From NCBI RefSeq assembly GCF_003260265.1, contig NZ_QITQ01000010.1:1-64000 (forward strand): 64,000 nucleotides of DNA, written 5' to 3'. The notes beneath the pieces were generated by a model, which searched no databases, had not been told where the DNA came from, and saw only the letters and a program-made list of their open reading frames with translations. Origin of the DNA: Roseovarius amoyensis. GTDB lineage: Bacteria; Pseudomonadota; Alphaproteobacteria; Rhodobacterales; Rhodobacteraceae. The position numbers and the translations under genes were made by a program. This document shows, piece after piece, positions 9,299 through 17,375 of the stretch; the stretch's first letter is position 1, and every line of letters starts with the position of its first letter.

Positions 9299-10549
9299 AT
9301 GAAGATTAAACAACATATCAAGGTGGTGGCCCTTGCCACCGCATTGGCAACAAGCGCGACGGTGGCCGCCGCGCAGGACAAGGAGCCGATCCGGTTCGGA
9401 TTGTGCTTCGACCTCAGCAAATCCTACACCTTCATTTCGCCCCAGGTGGCGCAGGCGGCGCAGGACCTCGCGATGTACACCAACGAGAACGGTGGGATCG
9501 AAGGACATCCGGTCGAGATCATCGTCAAGGATCACGGCAACGAGCCGCAACGCGGTGTGGAGTGTTACGAGCAGCTGAAGCGCGATGGCGTGTTCATCTT
9601 CAACTTCCTGTCCACACCTGTCTCGAACGCAGCTCTGCCGCGGGCGATGAAGGATGGCAACATTCTGATGCAGTCCTTCGTGGGCCGTGGCGACGCGGTC
9701 GACGGCGAGGTGTTCGAATGGGTCTTCCCGGTCGGTCCGACCTATTGGCAACAGGCGGCAAACGACGTTGCCTTCATCAAGGGGCAGCTCGGCGGTGATC
9801 TGAGCGATGCCAAGATCGGGTTCATCTACCTTGATTATCCGTTCGGTCAGGAGCCGATCGAGATTCTCAAAACCCTCTCCGAGAAGGAAGGCTTTGAGCT
9901 TGAACTCTATCCTGTGCCACTGCCCGGATCCGATCAGGCCGGCGCATGGAGCAAGGTGCGGCGCGACAAGCCTGACTATATGATCAGCTGGCTTCTGGCT
10001 GGCGGACATGTGGTCGCCTCCAAGGAAATGCGCCGCAACCGCTTCCCGATCGACCGCTATCTGGCGGTCAACTGGCTGAACGAAGTCGATATCTCAAACA
10101 TCGGCGCAGAAGAGGCCGCCGGCCTTCTTCGCGGAACCAACGTCGCTGGCGGTCAGGAAGTGCCGATCGTCAAGACAATGCTGGACACCTACTATGCCAA
10201 CGGCAAGGGCAGCGGTCCCGAAAGCTCGGTTCGCGACGTGTACTACAACACCGGAATGGCGATCTATTCGACCGGATTTGAAGCCGCGCGGCTGGCGATC
10301 AAGGAGAACGGATGGCCGCTGACGCCCGAGACCATGAAGGCTGGCTATGAATCGATCTCCGAATTCGATGGCGATGGCGTCATGGCCCCGGTCACAGTGA
10401 CTGAAAGCGACCACGGCGGCGGTGGCAAGACGCGGGTTGAACAGTGGGACGGCAAGACCTGGGTTCCGCTGACCGACTGGAGCGCCGACTACCTTGACGT
10501 GGTGTGGGAAGTGATCAAGGAAAGCTCCGGAAAGTTCAACGTCGAATGA
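9299..10549 (+). CDS. ABC transporter periplasmic substrate-binding protein, copy 2
   Basis: The 416-residue precursor has a signal peptide ending 'TVAAA-QD'. The mature part aligns with copy 1 along its whole length. Examples are 'FGLCFDLSKSYTF' against 'VGVCYDLSKAYTF', and shared blocks 'YPFGQEPIEIL', 'LSEKEGFEL', 'PVPLPGSDQAGAWSK' and 'DHGGGGKTR'. The copies therefore arose by tandem duplication and have diverged at many positions. The 96-base gap before it holds a GGGCGGC/GCCGCCC inverted repeat (9235-9270), which may adjust relative expression. The operon's strongest hairpin follows directly downstream. Confidence 0.85.
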   Translation: MKIKQHIKVVALATALATSATVAAAQDKEPIRFGLCFDLSKSYTFISPQVAQAAQDLAMYTNENGGIEGHPVEIIVKDHGNEPQRGVECYEQLKRDGVFIFNFLSTPVSNAALPRAMKDGNILMQSFVGRGDAVDGEVFEWVFPVGPTYWQQAANDVAFIKGQLGGDLSDAKIGFIYLDYPFGQEPIEILKTLSEKEGFELELYPVPLPGSDQAGAWSKVRRDKPDYMISWLLAGGHVVASKEMRRNRFPIDRYLAVNWLNEVDISNIGAEEAAGLLRGTNVAGGQEVPIVKTMLDTYYANGKGSGPESSVRDVYYNTGMAIYSTGFEAARLAIKENGWPLTPETMKAGYESISEFDGDGVMAPVTVTESDHGGGGKTRVEQWDGKTWVPLTDWSADYLDVVWEVIKESSGKFNVE

Positions 10550-10556
10550 GTGTTGA

Positions 10557-10584
10557 CCCCCCGCGGCTTTCGGGCCGCGGGGGG
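10557..10584 (+). terminator. Strong hairpin after the binding-protein genes
   Basis: CCCCCCGCGGC (10557-10567) pairs perfectly with GCCGCGGGGGG (10574-10584) around a 6-base loop. There is no T-run, so it may be a partial terminator or a 3'-end stabiliser of the abundant binding-protein message. The crotonase genes on the same strand begin 46 bases later. Confidence 0.65.
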
Positions 10585-10629
10585 AGTTCCTGACAGAATT
10601 CAAGCTGCAATATTTGCGATCCAGACGAG

Positions 10630-11415
10630 GTGCGAAGCATGAACCCTATCGACGTGACAATCAAAGACGGCATAGCGACCGTCTGCATCAACCGACCCGA
10701 GCGCAAGAACGCGCTGTCCGTGGCCACAGCGAATGGGCTGACGGATGCCTGGGAAAAGATCGAGGCGGATGACAGCATTCGCGTGGCCATTCTGACTTCG
10801 GCCGATTGCGGGGTGTTCTGTGCCGGGCTGGATCTCAAGGAAGCCACCCAGATCGCGCGGGACGAGGGCGTCGATATTCTGACCAAGATGCGCGACCCGT
10901 TTCACGAGACCATGCGCGCCTGCAAGAAACCCATCATTGCGGCGATGACGGGGTCGCTGATGGCGGGCGGCATGATGCTGACGTTGAATTGCGATCTGCG
11001 CATCGGTCTCAAAGGGACCAAGGTCGGTATCACCGAAGTAAAGATCGGTCGTGGATCGCCCTGGGCAGCACCGGCCCTGTCGATGCTACCGCAGCCCATC
11101 TTGATGGAAATCGTTCTGACCGGCGATCTGATGCCGATCGAGCGCCTGCACGAATACGGGTTCACCAACTATCTTGAAGACACGGCCGATGCTGTCCGCG
11201 CGCGGGCACACCAATTGGCGACGCGTATCGCCAGTGGTGCGCCCTTGTCAGTGATCGCAGCGAAGGGGAGCGTGCGCGCAACCATGGATTTGGGCTGCGC
11301 AGAAGGTCTGGAAGAGGGCAAGCGCCTGCACGAGGTCGTCTATGCCAGCAATGATGCGATTGAGGGCCCCAAGGCGTTCGCCGAAAAGCGCGCACCAGTG
11401 TGGACCGGAACCTGA
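10630..11415 (+). CDS. Enoyl-CoA hydratase/isomerase family protein (crotonase), copy A
   Basis: The 261-residue crotonase-fold protein acts on acyl-CoA thioesters. The first oxyanion-hole segment is 'CGVFCAGLDLKEA' near residue 60. The second is 'MAGGMMLTLNCDLR' near 110, where bacterial hydratases usually have a catalytic Glu; here it is Met. The second catalytic Glu is kept in 'GITEVKIGRG' near 135. Loss of the first Glu often accompanies isomerase, hydrolase or lyase activity, so simple hydration should not be assumed. The ATG at 10630 has GAGGTG upstream. It ends just before the start of the next crotonase. Confidence 0.75.
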   Translation: MRSMNPIDVTIKDGIATVCINRPERKNALSVATANGLTDAWEKIEADDSIRVAILTSADCGVFCAGLDLKEATQIARDEGVDILTKMRDPFHETMRACKKPIIAAMTGSLMAGGMMLTLNCDLRIGLKGTKVGITEVKIGRGSPWAAPALSMLPQPILMEIVLTGDLMPIERLHEYGFTNYLEDTADAVRARAHQLATRIASGAPLSVIAAKGSVRATMDLGCAEGLEEGKRLHEVVYASNDAIEGPKAFAEKRAPVWTGT

Positions 11416-11426
11416 TGGAGGCGAAC

Positions 11427-12209
11427 ATGACCGAATTGATGCGCCTGGACAGGGAGGGCCCCGTCGGCATCTTGCGTTTTCTTCAGACTGCAAAACGCAA
11501 CCCTTACAGCGTGGCGTTCGTCGAGGAATTGGTGGCGCATCTGCGCGAAGCCGAATGTGACGATACGATCCGGACCGTGATCATGACCGGTGACGAACAT
11601 TTCAGCAGCGGCGGGGATCTGGTCGGTTTTCAGGCCGAAGTCGCCAAGGGGGCCAGGGCCACATCCGAATTGGTCGACAAGGTTCACGATGGCGGACGCG
11701 CTGCCTATCTCTTTCGGAAACCTCTTATTTCGGCCGTCCGCGGGGTCGCCTATGGTGCCGGTCTGAGCCTGGCCCTTTCGGCGGATATCGTCGTGGCCGC
11801 CGAAGATGCAAGACTGTGCGAGGTTTTTGCCCGTGTCGGCGGTTGTCCCGACACAGGTTCAAGCTGGCTGCTTCAGCAGCGTGCCGGCGCGGGGGTGGCG
11901 CGGATGCTTGTTCTCACAGGTCGTGAGATAGACGGGCGCACCGCAAAGGATTTGCGCGTCGTGGAAGAATGCGTTCCCGCAGAGCAGGTCGAGGCGCGCG
12001 CGCTTGAAATCGCGCGCGAGATCGCTGCACACCCCATGTTCGGGGTGCAGACCACCAAGCGCGTGATGCGTGCCGCGGCAGAATGCAGCTATCTGGAGGC
12101 GCTGGACATCGAGCGCGATGCACAAAGTGTCTTGCTGTGCGCGCATGACTTTCCCGAGGCCATGAAGGCGTTCTCGGAGAAACGGAAGCCAGAATTCAAG
12201 GATCGCTGA
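11427..12209 (+). CDS. Enoyl-CoA hydratase/isomerase family protein (crotonase), copy B, PaaG-like
   Basis: The 260-residue crotonase has the oxyanion-hole segments 'SSGGDLVGF' near 65 and 'GVAYGAGLSLALSADIVVAA' near 110. Neither hydratase Glu is in place: the first is Ser. An Asp in 'GCPDTGSSW' (near 140) matches the catalytic Asp of PaaG-type enoyl-CoA/epoxyacyl-CoA isomerases. The ATG at 11427 is preferred over GTG 11400 and ATG 11415 because GGAGG lies 6 bases before it. It forms a pair with copy A, so one may hydrate and the other may move double bonds. Confidence 0.75.
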   Translation: MTELMRLDREGPVGILRFLQTAKRNPYSVAFVEELVAHLREAECDDTIRTVIMTGDEHFSSGGDLVGFQAEVAKGARATSELVDKVHDGGRAAYLFRKPLISAVRGVAYGAGLSLALSADIVVAAEDARLCEVFARVGGCPDTGSSWLLQQRAGAGVARMLVLTGREIDGRTAKDLRVVEECVPAEQVEARALEIAREIAAHPMFGVQTTKRVMRAAAECSYLEALDIERDAQSVLLCAHDFPEAMKAFSEKRKPEFKDR

Positions 12210-12241
12210 GACGGTCGAAGCCACATCGAGAACTTAAGGAT

Positions 12242-12262
12242 GCCGGGCATCCTCTACCCGGC
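12242..12262. terminator. Hairpin between convergent crotonase and ligase genes
   Basis: GCCGGG (12242-12247) pairs with CCCGGC (12257-12262) around a 9-base loop between two converging genes. There is no T-run on either strand, so it is a weak bidirectional terminator candidate. Confidence 0.35.
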
Positions 12263-12269
12263 GAGATTG

Positions 12270-13790
12270 TCATTTGGGTTGCGTCGCCGCAGCGACAGAA
12301 CGCGAACGCGCTCTGAGGTCAGTCTTTAAAATCTTCCCGTAGCTGTTCTTGGGGAGATCGGTGACAAACTTGTAGCGTTTCGGCAGCTTGAACGACGCGA
12401 TCTGCTGGCGGCACCAACTTTTAAGCTCGGTTTCGTCTGCGCTTTGCCCCGGCTCGAAGACGACAAAGGCAACCACCTGTTCCCCCCATTCCGGCTCGGG
12501 TTCTCCAATCACGGCGACCTCGAACACCGCGGGATGACGCAGCAGAACTTCCTCGACCTCGCGAGGGTAGATATTTGTCCCCCCCGAGATAATCACGTCC
12601 TTCGAGCGATCGGTCAGAAACAGGAATCCGTCCTCGTCCAGATGGCCAAGATCGCCCGTGTGAAGCCAGCCATCGCGCAGAGTCTGTGCGGTTGCCTCGG
12701 GGTTTTTCCAATAGCCACGCATCACCGTCGGCCCCTGAACGCAGATCTCTCCGGTGTGGCCTGGCGGAACCGGCGTCCCGTCTGATCCGAGAACAGTGAG
12801 AGTGACCGAACCCTGCGCGATTCCCACCGATGCGCGCCGTGCTTGCCAGCGGGGGTGGGATTGGTCTGCGACCAGTTCTCGCGGCAGAACGGATATCGTC
12901 ATCGGCGATTCGCCCTGGCCGTAGATCTGAACGAAACGCGGGCCGTAGCAGGCAAGAGCCTCGTCGATGTCATTGGCGTACATGGGGCCACCACCATAGA
13001 CGATGGTGCGAATGCCCTCACCGTCATATCCCTGCGCCTTGGACGCGGCGATCAATCGCTTGACCATGGTCGGTGCGGCAAAGAAGACAAGGTTGCCTCG
13101 GCTTCTTGCCAGAGCGATGATCTCTTCGCTGTCAAATCCGCGTGAAGCGGGCACCACGTGCGGCCCGCCTGCGCGGATTTGGGCGAACATGTAAAGACCC
13201 GCACCATGAGACATGGGCGCGGCATAGAGCATGTGATCGTCGGAGCGTGCGGAATTCGCGTCAAGCGCGTAACACAGCGTCATGTGCAGCAGATTGTCGT
13301 GGCTCAGCATCACGCCTTTCGGGGTGCCTGTCGTGCCTGAGGTATAGAAAAGCCACGCGAGGTCGTCTCTCGCGACTTCTGCGGGCGCCGCGATCCTTTC
13401 ACGCTTCGACACCGGCGCAGCGAGCGCAGCCTCTGGAATGTCATCTTCATCCGCAAACAGCGTGCCGCTTTCGGTGACGGCCAGCGTCGCCTCGGAATCC
13501 CGCACGATCCATTCGACCTCGCGTTCATGCAGCTTGCAATTGATCGGCACAACGCTGGCGCCCAACCACCAGCAGGCGTGAAGCACCTCGATATATTCGG
13601 GTGCGTTCTTGGCGAAGACCGCAACTCGGTCGCCCGCTTTGACGCCATGTTCGGAGGCCATCCAGGCGGCCCGGTTGCAGACCGCTTGCAGAAGCTCGGC
13701 ATAGCTCTGGCGCAACACGTCGCCTTCGTAGACGGCTGGGCGCTTAGGCCAGGACAAGGCGGTCTGATACAGCCAATTCGCGATGTTCAT
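12270..13790 (-). CDS. Acyl-CoA synthetase/AMP-dependent ligase (second copy)
   Basis: The 506-residue ANL enzyme has the phosphate loop 'YTSGTTGTPKGVMLSHDN' (about 167-184), 'YGQGESPMT' near 288, 'LHTGDLGHLDEDGFLFLTDR' near 385 and the C-terminal 'LPKNSYGKILKTDLR' with the catalytic Lys. It is shorter than the operon-embedded synthetase and looks like the medium-chain/aromatic acid class. Having two different ligases suggests two substrates, or re-activation of a pathway intermediate. It follows the thiolase gene on the same strand with a 29-base gap, so the two are probably co-transcribed. Confidence 0.85.
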   Translation of the reverse strand: MNIANWLYQTALSWPKRPAVYEGDVLRQSYAELLQAVCNRAAWMASEHGVKAGDRVAVFAKNAPEYIEVLHACWWLGASVVPINCKLHEREVEWIVRDSEATLAVTESGTLFADEDDIPEAALAAPVSKRERIAAPAEVARDDLAWLFYTSGTTGTPKGVMLSHDNLLHMTLCYALDANSARSDDHMLYAAPMSHGAGLYMFAQIRAGGPHVVPASRGFDSEEIIALARSRGNLVFFAAPTMVKRLIAASKAQGYDGEGIRTIVYGGGPMYANDIDEALACYGPRFVQIYGQGESPMTISVLPRELVADQSHPRWQARRASVGIAQGSVTLTVLGSDGTPVPPGHTGEICVQGPTVMRGYWKNPEATAQTLRDGWLHTGDLGHLDEDGFLFLTDRSKDVIISGGTNIYPREVEEVLLRHPAVFEVAVIGEPEPEWGEQVVAFVVFEPGQSADETELKSWCRQQIASFKLPKRYKFVTDLPKNSYGKILKTDLRARSRSVAAATQPK

Positions 13791-13819
13791 AGTTTCTTCT
13801 GTCCTCGGATCGTTTGGTC

Positions 13820-14995
13820 TCAGGCGCGATCAGCCTGCAGGATCGTGGCGTAGTTGGAGACCGCCGTGCCCCCCATGTTGAAGGCAAGCCCCCATTCCGC
13901 GCCCTCGCGCTGAATGTCACCGGCACGACCCGTCAACTGCCGGAACCCCAGAGCGAGCATGGAAACGCCGGTGGCCCCGACAGGATGCCCCTTGGCTTTC
14001 AGGCCGCCGGACAGGTTCACCGGTGTGCTGCCGGACGCATAGACCGTCCCCTCTTCAAGAGCGCGGGCGCCTTGCCCCTTGGGGGCAAGCCCCATGGCCT
14101 CGTAGATCAGCAACTCTGCCGGGGTGAAACAATCATGCACTTCGGCAAAATCGAGATCGTTCGCGGTGATGCCGGCGGTCTTGAAGGCCGTCTGGATGGC
14201 GCGCTCCGGGCCTTCGAATGCCAAGAAATCACGACTTCGCATCGGCAGAAAATCGGACACGTGCTCTGCTGCGGCGATCCGGACACGGGCAGAGGCATCG
14301 TGTGCATGGGCATCTTCCACGCTCAGTACAATGGCAGCGGCACCGTCGGTAATCAGAGAGCAATCGCTCAGCCGCAGTGGTGGGGCGATCAACGGATTGC
14401 TTTCGCTGATCTCGCGGCAGAACTCGTAGGGCATTTGCTTGTGCATATGTGCCAACGGGTTCTTCATCGCGTTTTCGTGGTTTTTCGCGGCGATCCGAGC
14501 CATCGCATCCGAAGGGTCGCCATGGCGTTTGGCGTATTCCTTTGCGGCGATGGCAAAGACCTGTGGGAAACTCAGGCCTGCCTCGACCGTATCGTTCTGA
14601 TAGCCGGCCCCGGCCAGCGCCCTGGTGACATCTCGCGTCGATCGGTGGGTCATCTTCTCGGCCCCAACAACCAGAACGTTTCGCGCACCACCCGCGCGAA
14701 CGGCGTTCAAGCCCGCATGGAACGCCGCCGCACCGGAGGCACAGGCATTCTCGCAACGCGTCGCTGGCTTGAACCGCAATTCCGGGTAGGCTTGCAAAAT
14801 GAGCGAAGAGGCAAAACCATCAGGCACCAGGCCTGAATTGAAATGCCCCAGAAAGACAGCATCAATCTCGGCTGGGGAAGTCTGCGCTTCTTCCATGGCC
14901 TCGCGTGCGGCTTCGACGATCAGGTCCTCAAGGCTCTGATCAAGCCGGCCAAAGCGCGTGTGACCGGAGCCAACGATAAAGATGTCTTTTGTCAT
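13820..14995 (-). CDS. Thiolase family protein (acetyl-CoA acyltransferase, SCP2-thiolase-like)
   Basis: The 391-residue protein should cleave 3-ketoacyl-CoA with CoA. The nucleophile Cys lies in 'CENACASGAAAFHAG' near residue 85. The C-terminal 'GGLKAKGHPVGATG' (near 330) carries the catalytic His, and 'HDCFTPAEL' near 283 is typical of the SCP2-thiolase group. The ATG at 14995 is chosen because AGGAGG precedes it; a 16-residue upstream extension has no homology. It is divergent from the LuxR-type regulator, and the intergenic region contains the CGTAG repeats. It completes a beta-oxidation-like set with the reductase, crotonases and ligases. Confidence 0.85.
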   Translation of the reverse strand: MTKDIFIVGSGHTRFGRLDQSLEDLIVEAAREAMEEAQTSPAEIDAVFLGHFNSGLVPDGFASSLILQAYPELRFKPATRCENACASGAAAFHAGLNAVRAGGARNVLVVGAEKMTHRSTRDVTRALAGAGYQNDTVEAGLSFPQVFAIAAKEYAKRHGDPSDAMARIAAKNHENAMKNPLAHMHKQMPYEFCREISESNPLIAPPLRLSDCSLITDGAAAIVLSVEDAHAHDASARVRIAAAEHVSDFLPMRSRDFLAFEGPERAIQTAFKTAGITANDLDFAEVHDCFTPAELLIYEAMGLAPKGQGARALEEGTVYASGSTPVNLSGGLKAKGHPVGATGVSMLALGFRQLTGRAGDIQREGAEWGLAFNMGGTAVSNYATILQADRA

Positions 14996-15044
14996 GGGTT
15001 GTCCTCCTGCGCCGATCGTTACCAATAATACCTGTGGCAGCAAT

Positions 15045-15083
15045 TCGTAGAACTACGTAGTTATTTACGTAGGTTCCACGTAG
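15045..15083. promoter_or_regulatory. Four helically phased CGTAG repeats between thiolase and regulator genes
   Basis: TCGTAG (15045-15050) and ACGTAG (15055-15060, 15067-15072, 15078-15083) occur 10, 12 and 11 bases apart, close to one DNA turn. The second lies in a perfect 12-bp palindrome, AACTACGTAGTT (15051-15062). The array sits in the 116-bp space between divergent genes. It is a candidate binding site for the adjacent LuxR-type protein, whose family binds short dyads. No match was seen upstream of the main operon. Confidence 0.5.
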
Positions 15084-15111
15084 ATGCAGGTGCAGCAAGG
15101 GGAGGGGCGTC

Positions 15112-15678
15112 ATGGATTATGACCGGATTTCAGAGGCCGATCTGGATTTCACTGGTTTCATGGATGCGCCCATTGGTCTCCTGGTTATTTCCAACCGGGT
15201 AATCCAACGCGTCAATACAGAGATTGAAGACATCTTCGGGTGGTCCCGTGACGAGCTTGAGGGGCAGTCGATCCGAATACTCTATCCATCGAGCGTCGAT
15301 TACGAAAAGACCGGCGCGCGGTGGCGGCGATGGTTGGAAGGGCGGCCCCGGTACACCGACGAACGCTTCATGCAACGTCGCAGTGGCGAGATCATCTGGA
15401 CCCGCGCAACGGGGCGTACGCTGACCCCGACAGATCCGTTCCGCCTCATGGTCTGGGCCTTCGAACACTTGGAGAGTCGCCCTTCATGCTCGGCCACGCT
15501 GACGCCGCGTGAACGTGAAGTCGCGCGCTACATCGTCAATGGCTACACCAGCAAGGAAACCGGACAGGCGATGGGCATTTCGCCACGTACTGTCGAGGTC
15601 CATCGCAGTTCGGTCATGAAAAAACTGGGAGTTCAGAACGCAGCCGAGCTGGTCGCAAAAATGATCGTGCAAAGCTGA
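15112..15678 (+). CDS. PAS-LuxR family transcriptional regulator
   Basis: This is a 188-residue two-domain regulator. Residues about 10-115 form a PAS sensor domain ('APIGLLVISNRVIQRVN', 'IFGWSRDELEGQSIRILYPS', 'RRSGEIIWTRATGR'). Residues about 125-185 form a LuxR/FixJ helix-turn-helix ('LTPREREVARYIVNGYTSKE', 'SPRTVEVHRSSVMKKLGVQN'). There is no receiver domain, so the signal is probably a small ligand, perhaps an acyl-CoA or the substrate, bound by the PAS domain. The start has GGGGAGGGG upstream. Position and orientation suggest that it controls the catabolic genes. Confidence 0.85.
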   Translation: MDYDRISEADLDFTGFMDAPIGLLVISNRVIQRVNTEIEDIFGWSRDELEGQSIRILYPSSVDYEKTGARWRRWLEGRPRYTDERFMQRRSGEIIWTRATGRTLTPTDPFRLMVWAFEHLESRPSCSATLTPREREVARYIVNGYTSKETGQAMGISPRTVEVHRSSVMKKLGVQNAAELVAKMIVQS

Positions 15679-15889
15679 CAGACCTGAGAAGGCCCCTCAG
15701 AAGGGCGCTTGGTGTCGTCGAATGACTATCGCCGTCTGAGGGGCTGCATCGGGATGTGCCGGATGTCTGACGGCAGCGCAGCCAACCAAATTCAGCCTCC
15801 GCCAAACCCGGCGCGGTTCACGCGGATCGTTTTGGGCTGGTGTTATGGGCTTGAAGGGGGCTTGCTCATGATGATATCTGACGGGCGCG

Positions 15890-15963
15890 GCGGGTGTAGC
15901 TCAATGGTAGAGCGAGAGCTTCCCAAGCTCCAGACGAGGGTTCGATTCCCTTCACCCGCTCCA
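15890..15963 (+). tRNA. tRNA-Gly (anticodon CCC)
   Basis: A 74-base cloverleaf with acceptor stem GCGGGTG/CACCCGC, D arm GCTCAATGGTAGAGC, anticodon loop TTCCCAA (CCC), T arm with GGTTCGATTCC and an encoded CCA end. The base of the anticodon stem has one A-C mismatch. It closely resembles the CCC-reading glycine tRNA of other proteobacteria. It also marks the change from the less GC-rich catabolic region to the GC-rich core. The upstream 15679-15889 has no convincing gene. Confidence 0.95.
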
Positions 15964-16010
15964 ATTTCCGATTGACCCGAAACCTGCATCCCCTTTCGGG
16001 GGCCTTCGCG

Positions 16011-17195
16011 CTATCGGCCCAGTGCCTTCATCGCCGTTTCGATTCCCGACAGCGTCATCGGCATCATTCGGTCGTCGAATATCTCTCGGATCATCTGGAT
16101 CGACTGGGTGTGGTGCCAGTATTTCTGCGGCACCGGGTTGATCCAGACATGGTCGGGCCACTGTTCGCGCGCGCGCTTCAGCCAGACTTCGCCGGTCTCT
16201 TCGTTCCAGTGCTCGTTGGCGCCGCCGGGAAAGGCGATCTCGTAAGGGCTCATGGAGGCATCGCCGACGAAGATGCACTTGTAGGAAGAACTGTAGGTGT
16301 TCAGCACCTCCTGCGTCGGCGTCACCTCGTTCCAGCGCCGGCGGTTGTCGCGCCAGACGCCTTCGTAAAGGCAGTTGTGGAAATAGTAGTATTCTAGGTG
16401 CTTGAACTCGGCCCGGGCGGCGGAAAACAGTTCTTCCACCACCTTGACATGCGGGTCCATAGAGCCGCCTGCGTCGAGAAACAGCAACACCTTGACCGCG
16501 TTGCGCCGCTCGGGGCGCATCTTGAGGTCGAGATAGCCGTGCTCGGCCGTCGCGCGAATGGTGCCTGAAAGGTCCAGCTCGTCCGGAGAGCCCTCGCGCG
16601 CCCAGTTGCGCAGCCGCTTGAGCGCCACCTTGATGTTGCGCGTACCCAGTTCGACAGTGTCGTCGAAATTGCGAAACTCGCGTCGGTCCCACACCTTGAC
16701 CGCGCGGCGGTTGCGGCTTTCATCCTGGCCGATGCGGATGCCCTCGGGGTTGTATCCATAGGCGCCGAAGGGCGAGGTGCCGGCGGTTCCGATCCACTTG
16801 CTGCCGCCCTGGTGGCGACCCTTCTGTTCGCGCAGGCGCTCCTTGAGGGTCTCGATCAGCTTGTCAAAGCCGCCCAGCGCCTCGATTTCGGCCTTTTCTT
16901 TGTCGCTCAGGTGCTTTTCGGCCAGCTTTTCCAGCCAATCGCGCGGCAGGTCGATGGCGTTCAGCACCTCGTCGATGCCGATCTTTTCCAGCCCTTCAAA
17001 GCTTTGGGCGAATGCACGGTCGAACCGGTCGATAAGGCGTTCGTCTTTTACCATCGCGGTACGTGCGAGGTAATAGAACCCCTCGACATCGTAGATCACC
17101 AGGTCGGCCGCGACCGCCTGCAGGAATGTCAGGTATTCGCGCAGCGACACCGGCACGCCGGCGGATCGCAGGTTATCGAAGAAGGGCAGGAACAT
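16011..17195 (-). CDS. VWA-domain protein, CoxE-like
   Basis: The 394-residue protein has a helical N-terminal half and a von Willebrand factor A domain from about residue 225. The metal-site motif reads 'FLDAGGSMDP', a DxGxS variant of the usual DxSxS. Other VWA landmarks are 'LEYYYFHNCLYEG' and 'CIFVGDASMSPYE'. CoxE-type proteins pair with MoxR ATPases to insert metals or remodel partner complexes. A moxR gene lies at the other end of this same-strand cluster. The client is unknown and no CO dehydrogenase-type enzyme is in the window. GAGG lies 7 bases before the start. Confidence 0.8.
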   Translation of the reverse strand: MFLPFFDNLRSAGVPVSLREYLTFLQAVAADLVIYDVEGFYYLARTAMVKDERLIDRFDRAFAQSFEGLEKIGIDEVLNAIDLPRDWLEKLAEKHLSDKEKAEIEALGGFDKLIETLKERLREQKGRHQGGSKWIGTAGTSPFGAYGYNPEGIRIGQDESRNRRAVKVWDRREFRNFDDTVELGTRNIKVALKRLRNWAREGSPDELDLSGTIRATAEHGYLDLKMRPERRNAVKVLLFLDAGGSMDPHVKVVEELFSAARAEFKHLEYYYFHNCLYEGVWRDNRRRWNEVTPTQEVLNTYSSSYKCIFVGDASMSPYEIAFPGGANEHWNEETGEVWLKRAREQWPDHVWINPVPQKYWHHTQSIQMIREIFDDRMMPMTLSGIETAMKALGR

Positions 17196-17204
17196 CGTCG
17201 CGCC

Positions 17205-17372
17205 TCAGCCCGAAAAGCGGTGGATAAGGATCGTCAGGAAAAGCCCGGCCAAGGCGAATAACACACAATAGACAAAGCCGTATTGCGCCATGTCGGCAAG
17301 GTTGCCCTTGCGCCTTCGCGCCACCAGCGCGCCGGTCACGATGCCCAGAATTCCCCCCAGCAATACGATCAT
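17205..17372 (-). CDS. Small two-helix membrane protein between the VWA and lipoprotein genes
   Basis: The 55-residue product has two hydrophobic helices, 'IVLLGGILGIVTGALV' at the N-terminus and 'GFVYCVLFALAGLFLTILI' near 32-50. They are separated by a positively charged loop 'ARRRKGN'. The frame fills the gap exactly: its ATG is 3 bases after the lipoprotein gene stop and its TGA is 9 bases before the VWA start. It is therefore very likely translated as part of the cluster. Function is unknown; it could anchor the MoxR/VWA pair at the inner membrane. Confidence 0.75.
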   Translation of the reverse strand: MIVLLGGILGIVTGALVARRRKGNLADMAQYGFVYCVLFALAGLFLTILIHRFSG

Positions 17373-17375
17373 GAT

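Noticed and set aside
7985..10009. 674-codon minus-strand frame across the two binding-protein genes
   Set aside because: Antisense to two clear homologous genes; the internal similarity of its halves simply mirrors the tandem duplication.
15709..15975. 88-codon plus-strand frame near tRNA-Gly
   Set aside because: It runs through the tRNA and has no family match.
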